Assembly: GCF_040905785.1 (NCBI RefSeq)
Contig: NZ_JBBDQW010000072.1
Span: forward strand, 1-64,000
Source of the DNA: Tistlia sp040905785
GTDB lineage: Bacteria > Pseudomonadota > Alphaproteobacteria > Kiloniellales > DSM-21159
Length of the DNA stretch: 64,000 nt
Direction: 5' to 3'
In this document: piece after piece, positions 60,555-64,000 of the stretch
Layout: the number at the start of each line of letters is the position of its first letter
Position numbering within the stretch: the first letter of the stretch is position 1
Notes under the pieces: generated by a model
Told to the model about the DNA's origin: nothing
Databases searched by the model: none
The model's input: the letters and a program-made list of their open reading frames with translations, nothing else
Program-made: the position numbers and the translations under genes

Positions 60555-61183
60555 GGCAGCGCCCCCTCGAGCAGGAGCGGTCGGGCCTGCCCGAGCTCGG
60601 GCTCCGAGCGCAGGACCGGCGGCCCATGGGCGTCGGGCTGCTCGCTCTCGACCTCGACGACGCTGACCTCGTAGCAGAGGCTGGCCCGGTAGGGCTGGTC
60701 CAGGGTGTCCCAGACACGGGCGAGCTCCTCCAGGCCGGGACTCTCCAGGCGCACGCTGATCTGGCGGTCCGTGCCGCGAAGCGCGCCGGCGAGCGCCGCG
60801 CCGGCGAGGATCGGCTGCTGGTGGAAGCTCCGCAGGACCGCCCCGAGCACGTGCTGGTCGGTCTCGGGGGCGGGCTCGCCGGCGTTGCCGCGCATCATCG
60901 GCGTCATCAGGTAGTGGAGCCGCATCGGCAGGGGCGGCGGACGCAGGCGATCCGGGGGCAGGCGGGACGGCGGCCGGTTGAGCAGCTGCTCGTCGCGGAC
61001 GACGCGATAGAGCCAGACCGAGACCCCGGTCTGGTCCTGGTCGACCATCCCGTCGGGCGTCGCCAGGGAGACCACGGAGGGGCCGAGCGGCGGAAACAGC
61101 ACGCTCAGGATGCCGTCGCCCTGGAGGGCGGCGAGCAACACGGCCTGAAGCGTCTGGCTGGCGGCGAGAAGGGCGGTGCTCAT
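60551..61183 (-). CDS. DUF4255 protein (Pvc16/Afp16-like tube or sheath terminator)
   Basis: A 210-residue DUF4255 (Pvc16 N-terminal) protein. LYRVVRDEQLLNRPPSRLPPD, PMRLHYLMTPM and HVLGAVLRSFHQQPIL are the family motifs. The related Afp16 caps the distal end of the tube and sheath and fixes particle length. GGAGG seven bases before the ATG at 61183 supports this start. In Afp the gene is last in the operon; here it is second. Confidence 0.9.
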   Translation of the reverse strand: MSTALLAASQTLQAVLLAALQGDGILSVLFPPLGPSVVSLATPDGMVDQDQTGVSVWLYRVVRDEQLLNRPPSRLPPDRLRPPPLPMRLHYLMTPMMRGNAGEPAPETDQHVLGAVLRSFHQQPILAGAALAGALRGTDRQISVRLESPGLEELARVWDTLDQPYRASLCYEVSVVEVESEQPDAHGPPVLRSEPELGQARPLLLEGALP

Positions 61184-61204
61184 GCGCACCCTCCGGGGCA
61201 CGGG

Positions 61205-61483
61205 CTAGGCCCAGTCGGGGCCTGGGTCGGAGTCGGAGTCGGGGTCGTTCGCGGACCACAGGACGGTCGAGTCGGGGTTGACCCGGCGCCGTACCTGTCC
61301 GGCCTCCGCCAGGAGGGCGAGCGCGGCCTCGACCTGCTCGGACGTCGGCGGCGGTTGCATCCCGCGGAGCCACCACTCGCGCACGCCGCGCGCGGTATCG
61401 ACGGCGGCCGGCTGGACCCTGAGATAGGCCAGGATCTCGCGCGCCGCCTTTGCTGTGCTGTCACCCGCATCGGCCTCGGTCAT
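61205..61483 (-). CDS. Small acidic protein, first gene of the eCIS operon
   Basis: A 92-residue protein. Residues 10-70 are helical with a final basic hairpin (VEAALALLAEAGQVRRRVNPDSTVLW), resembling a winged-helix DNA-binding fold, followed by a Asp/Ser/Pro-rich acidic tail. Some eCIS loci encode a small protein in this position, but I cannot name a family. The start codon is 24 bases downstream of the sigma-54 promoter -12 element. A regulatory or assembly-chaperone role is possible. Confidence 0.6.
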   Translation of the reverse strand: MTEADAGDSTAKAAREILAYLRVQPAAVDTARGVREWWLRGMQPPPTSEQVEAALALLAEAGQVRRRVNPDSTVLWSANDPDSDSDPGPDWA

Positions 61484-61506
61484 CCCACGGTTCCCGCCGG
61501 TTCATC

Positions 61507-61522
61507 AGCAAGGCCCATGCCA
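61507..61522 (-). promoter_or_regulatory. Sigma-54 (-24/-12) promoter of the eCIS operon
   Basis: The minus strand reads TGGCATGGGCCTTGCT, which has the invariant GG and GC separated by exactly ten bases and close agreement with TGGCAC-N5-TTGCW. Transcription would start near 61495 and reach the first eCIS gene at 61483 almost at once. The other bases of 61523-61721 hold a possible weak terminator of the endolysin gene (CCGCC GAG GGCGG then GTCTTT on the minus strand, 61702-61717). Confidence 0.72.
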
Positions 61523-61721
61523 TTTTGCGAAACCGTGTGAATGCAAGGGGTTGGCCTTGCCGTCGGACAGGCCTGGGGGTGTCGCGACCCACCCGGTCCT
61601 GGTCGGGCGACGGCGGGCTCGCGCCCGGAGCTGCGCGGGCTGCCGGGTGGCTCGCCGGGCCGGCGAGGCCGGGGCGGTATCGGCACAGTGGGTGCGGAAA
61701 GACCCGCCCTCGGCGGCGCTC

Positions 61722-62486
61722 TCAGATGCTCGGCAGCAGCAGCTTCGCGCGACGCAGGTAGGCGGCGCGGTCGGCCAGGCCCGTGAGGCCGCCGTTGACG
61801 CGGCGGGTGACGGCCGCGAGGTCGTCGCGGTCGGCCAGCTCGTTGAGGGCGTGGCGGGTCCAGAACCAGATCGCGGCGGCGACCGCGAGCGCCGGCTCGA
61901 CGGCGAGGCGACGCGCGCCGGCCTCGCTCAGCAGGTCCTGGCCGACCGCCTCGCCGAAGGCGCGGTAGTTGGCCCGGCCGGTCAGCTGGATCAGGCCGCG
62001 GCCCTTGAAGCGGCGGCCGTCGCCGGGCTCGCGATTGCCGAGGTCGCGGCGACCCTCGTAGGCGTCGCCGGAGGCCAGCTCCTCGGTCCAGCGCAGGCCG
62101 CCGCTCTCGTGGCCGATCTGGGCCAGGAAGTGGGCCCGGCGCAGCGGCGTTGCGATGCCGGCCGCGGTCATGGCCCCGACCAGCGGCGCATGGAACTGCG
62201 CGACCCGCGCCCGGTCGGAGGCGAGCACGCAGGCGAGCCGCTCGAGGGACAGGCCGGGCGGCAGGGCGGCGCAGAGGCCGGCCAGCTCTGCCGCGCCCGG
62301 CCGCACCAGACCGTCGGGCCGGCAGCGGCGCAGGGCGCTCTCGGTGCGCGCGCCCCACAACCCGTCCTCGGCGAGCGGTACGGCGAGGCCGAGGCGGCGG
62401 CGGTTGGCGTTGAGCAGGATCTGCAGGAGGCGGACGTCGTGGCTGCGGTTCGGGCAGGCAGGCCCGACCGCCTGGTCGATCGGCAT
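61722..62486 (-). CDS. GH19 chitinase-like endolysin with peptidoglycan-binding N-terminus
   Basis: A 254-residue protein. Residues 15-70 look like a peptidoglycan-binding domain (VRLLQILLNANRRRLGLAVPLAEDGLWGARTESAL). Residues about 95-250 form a glycoside hydrolase 19 domain: AHFLAQIGHESGGLRWTEELA holds the two catalytic Glu, and RFKGRGLIQLTGRANYRAFG is the signature. There is no signal peptide. Bacterial members of this size are usually phage-type lysozyme-like endolysins. It ends 200 bases upstream of the eCIS promoter in the same direction and could aid release of the particles. No holin is visible. Confidence 0.87.
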   Translation of the reverse strand: MPIDQAVGPACPNRSHDVRLLQILLNANRRRLGLAVPLAEDGLWGARTESALRRCRPDGLVRPGAAELAGLCAALPPGLSLERLACVLASDRARVAQFHAPLVGAMTAAGIATPLRRAHFLAQIGHESGGLRWTEELASGDAYEGRRDLGNREPGDGRRFKGRGLIQLTGRANYRAFGEAVGQDLLSEAGARRLAVEPALAVAAAIWFWTRHALNELADRDDLAAVTRRVNGGLTGLADRAAYLRRAKLLLPSI

Positions 62487-62582
62487 GGCGCGGGGGTTCC
62501 CCTTGGCTGCGCCGTCCTCCCGGCCGCCTCGGGTCCGCCCAGGATAGCGCCAGCCGCCGCGCGTCGCTCCTGCGACGGCCCC

Positions 62583-63587
62583 TTAGCCGCGCGGCGCGGC
62601 GGCGCGGGCCAGGCGGTCGCGGATCGCCAGGCCCAGGCCCTCGGCCGGCACGGCCATGGCGGCGATCGCCCGGCCGGGGCCGGCGTCGAGGCGGCGCAGC
62701 GCCTCGAACAGGTGGGCCGCCGCTTCGCGGGTGTCGCCGGTGGGGCTCAGGTTGATGGTCGCGGCGGCGCCCGCCGGCACCTCGGGGCCGAAGGCGAGCA
62801 GCGCTTCGTCGGGCGCGACCGCGGTCGATTCCAGGCGCAGCGGCTTGCTCGGCGCGTAGTGACTGGCGAGCAGGCCGGGCGACAGGCGCGCGGCCCGGCT
62901 TCCGCTCGACTCGAGCCGCCCGAGCGGGCCGGCCAGCGCCTCGATCTCCTCGAGCGGCAGGCCGCCCGGGCGCAGCAGCAGCGGCTCGGGTCCGACCAGG
63001 GAGACGACGGTGGATTCCAGGCCGATCGCGGTCGGGCCGTCGTCGAGGTAGAGCGCGACCGCGCCCCCCAGCTCCTCGGCGGCGTGCTCGGCGCGGGTCG
63101 GGCTGATCCGGCCCGAGCGGTTGGCGCTGGGCGCCGCAACCGGCCGGCCGACCGCCTGCAGCAGGGCGCGGGCGACCGGCTGGGCCGGCACGCGCAGGGC
63201 GACGCTGTCGAGTCCCGCCGAGCAGAGCAGGGCGATCCGGCTGTCGGCGCGGCGCGGCAGCACCAGGGTCAGGGGGCCCGGCCAGAAGCGCTCCGCCAGG
63301 CGCACGGCGAGCGCCGGGAAGACCGCTTCGCGGGACGCCGCCTCGAGGTCCGGCAGGTGGGCGATCAGCGGGTTGAAGCTGGGCCTGCCCTTGGCCGCGA
63401 AGATCGCCGCGACCGCCGCCGGGTCGGTGGCGTCGCCGCCCAGGCCGTAGACCGTCTCGGTCGGGAAGACGACCAGGCGGCCGGACCGCAGCGCCGCCGC
63501 CGCGCGCTCGATCGCCGCCGGGCTCGCCGGCAGGATCGCGCCGGCCTCGAGCGCCGTCGCTGCGTTATTGCCTTGGGTCCGGCTCAT
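62583..63587 (-). CDS. tsaC: L-threonylcarbamoyladenylate synthase (TsaC/Sua5 type)
   Basis: A 334-residue Sua5-type enzyme that makes threonylcarbamoyl-AMP from Thr, bicarbonate and ATP for t6A37 modification of tRNAs. The YrdC/TsaC domain (about residues 18-205) contains FPTETVYGLGGDA, KGRPSFNPLIAHL and APSANRSGRISPTRA. The Sua5 C-terminal domain (about 215-330) begins after SPGLLASHYAPSKPLRL. The ATG at 63587 is the probable start. Divergent from the ParA gene across 72 bases, in which CATAAT on the minus strand could be a -10 element. Confidence 0.94.
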   Translation of the reverse strand: MSRTQGNNAATALEAGAILPASPAAIERAAAALRSGRLVVFPTETVYGLGGDATDPAAVAAIFAAKGRPSFNPLIAHLPDLEAASREAVFPALAVRLAERFWPGPLTLVLPRRADSRIALLCSAGLDSVALRVPAQPVARALLQAVGRPVAAPSANRSGRISPTRAEHAAEELGGAVALYLDDGPTAIGLESTVVSLVGPEPLLLRPGGLPLEEIEALAGPLGRLESSGSRAARLSPGLLASHYAPSKPLRLESTAVAPDEALLAFGPEVPAGAAATINLSPTGDTREAAAHLFEALRRLDAGPGRAIAAMAVPAEGLGLAIRDRLARAAAPRG

Positions 63588-63659
63588 CCGCCTATTATGT
63601 TGCAGTTGCGAACAATCTGCGCTCACCACGCCGATGCGGCGTCATAGGGGGAAGAGGCG

Positions 63660-64000
63660 ATGGCAGCAACGGTCATCACCGTGGCCCAGCAGAAGGGCGG
63701 CGCCGGCAAGACGACCCTGGCCGCGCACCTTGCCGTCGCCTTCACCGCCATGAAGCGCTCGGTCGCGATCGTCGATATCGACCCGCAGCAGTCCCTTAGC
63801 GCCTGGTACCGGATGCGCGAGGCCGCCTTCGGCGATGCCGGCGCTGGCGTCCTGGCCAGCCAGATCAAGGGCTGGCGGACCAAGAACGAGGTCGACCGCC
63901 TGGCCCGCGACTACGACATCGTGCTCATCGACTCGCCGCCGCACATGGAGACCGAGGCCAAGATCGCGGTGCGTGCCGCCGGCCTCGTCGTGGTGCCGGT
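63660..64000 (+). CDS. ParA/MinD-family ATPase, truncated by the window end
   Basis: The first 113 codons of a P-loop partition-type ATPase. The deviant Walker A QQKGGAGKTT (residues 10-19), the switch region VDIDPQQS and Walker B VLIDSPP (about 87-93) are present. GGGGGAAGAGGCG precedes the ATG. The frame runs off the right edge, so length and partner genes are unknown. It is more like the short ParA group than chromosome-partition Soj; a ParB partner cannot be seen. Confidence 0.88.
   Translation, partial: MAATVITVAQQKGGAGKTTLAAHLAVAFTAMKRSVAIVDIDPQQSLSAWYRMREAAFGDAGAGVLASQIKGWRTKNEVDRLARDYDIVLIDSPPHMETEAKIAVRAAGLVVVP

Noticed and set aside
28835..61483. Prophage or R-type pyocin
   Set aside because: There are no head, packaging, integration or phage regulator genes. 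DUF4157 cargo, the AAA+ ATPase, DUF4255 and DUF5908 proteins and doubled tube/sheath genes define an eCIS instead.
28835..61483. Type VI secretion system
   Set aside because: No TssJ, TssL, TssM or ClpV-type gene and no Hcp/VipA/VipB-type sequences; the sheath and ATPase are of eCIS type.

Overview
The window reads as chromosomal DNA of a high-GC alphaproteobacterium. The evidence is strong G/C bias at third codon positions, tightly overlapping ATGA/GTGA operons, GTG and TTG starts, a CTTGAA/CCAATAT alphaproteobacterial RpoH-type promoter, a LivGFHM-type transporter with RpiR control, a DmdC-type acyl-CoA dehydrogenase and a one-domain PAS protein. A Rhodospirillales/Kiloniellales-like marine or soil organism is my guess from gene content; no rRNA or tRNA gene is present to test it.

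Left part (1-28.8 kb) is mostly housekeeping and metabolism. At 0.1-1.8 kb lies a small leftward heat-shock operon (two unknown small proteins, an Hsp20 chaperone and a small membrane protein) behind an RpoH-like promoter. At 1.9-11.4 kb is a catabolic and uptake island: an RpiR regulator with a glutamine-synthetase-like ligase, a periplasmic binding protein, an N-formylglutamate amidohydrolase-like enzyme, the four remaining subunits of a branched-chain-amino-acid-type ABC transporter, and two isochorismatase-family paralogues, one of which has lost its catalytic Lys and Cys. Both divergent promoter regions of this island carry a similar GTACAT...ATGT(A/C)C dyad, a probable shared operator. 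Next come a PAS protein, a self-cleaving S24 repressor, a lipoprotein, a hybrid histidine kinase, glycogen phosphorylase, an acyl-CoA dehydrogenase, a DUF2249 protein, a LuxR-type regulator facing an exported cupin, a serine hydrolase, a solitary EVE-HNH (type IV restriction-like) nuclease and a GlcD-type FAD oxidoreductase.

Right part (28.8-61.5 kb) is the centre of interest: a 22-gene, 32.6-kb leftward operon encoding an extracellular contractile injection system (eCIS; Afp/PVC/MAC relative). In transcription order it encodes a small unknown protein, a DUF4255 (Pvc16/Afp16) protein, a beta-module protein, sheath 1, tube 1, sheath 2, tube 2, DUF5908, a LysM tube-initiator, gp27-like and gp5-like spike halves on separate genes, an unknown helical protein where a PAAR tip would sit, gp25, baseplate J, tail-protein I fused to a propeller-like domain, three large fibre-like proteins with a common N-terminal domain, a tape-measure-like protein, an AAA+ ATPase and two candidate cargo proteins with eCIS-core (DUF4157) leaders. 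A -24/-12 (sigma-54) promoter lies just upstream of the first gene, and a sigma-54 activator gene sits at the far end of the operon. A GH19 endolysin-like gene lies just upstream of the promoter and could serve particle release.

Unusual points in the eCIS are a 1047-residue sheath carrying five to six copies of a beta module also found in sheath 2 and in a third protein, three paralogous fibre anchors with different tails (one with a collagen-like segment), and a 1.1-kDa-residue cargo candidate with an internal 115-residue duplication and a degenerate metalloprotease-like leader. The window ends with a Sua5/TsaC gene and the start of a divergent ParA-family gene that runs off the edge.
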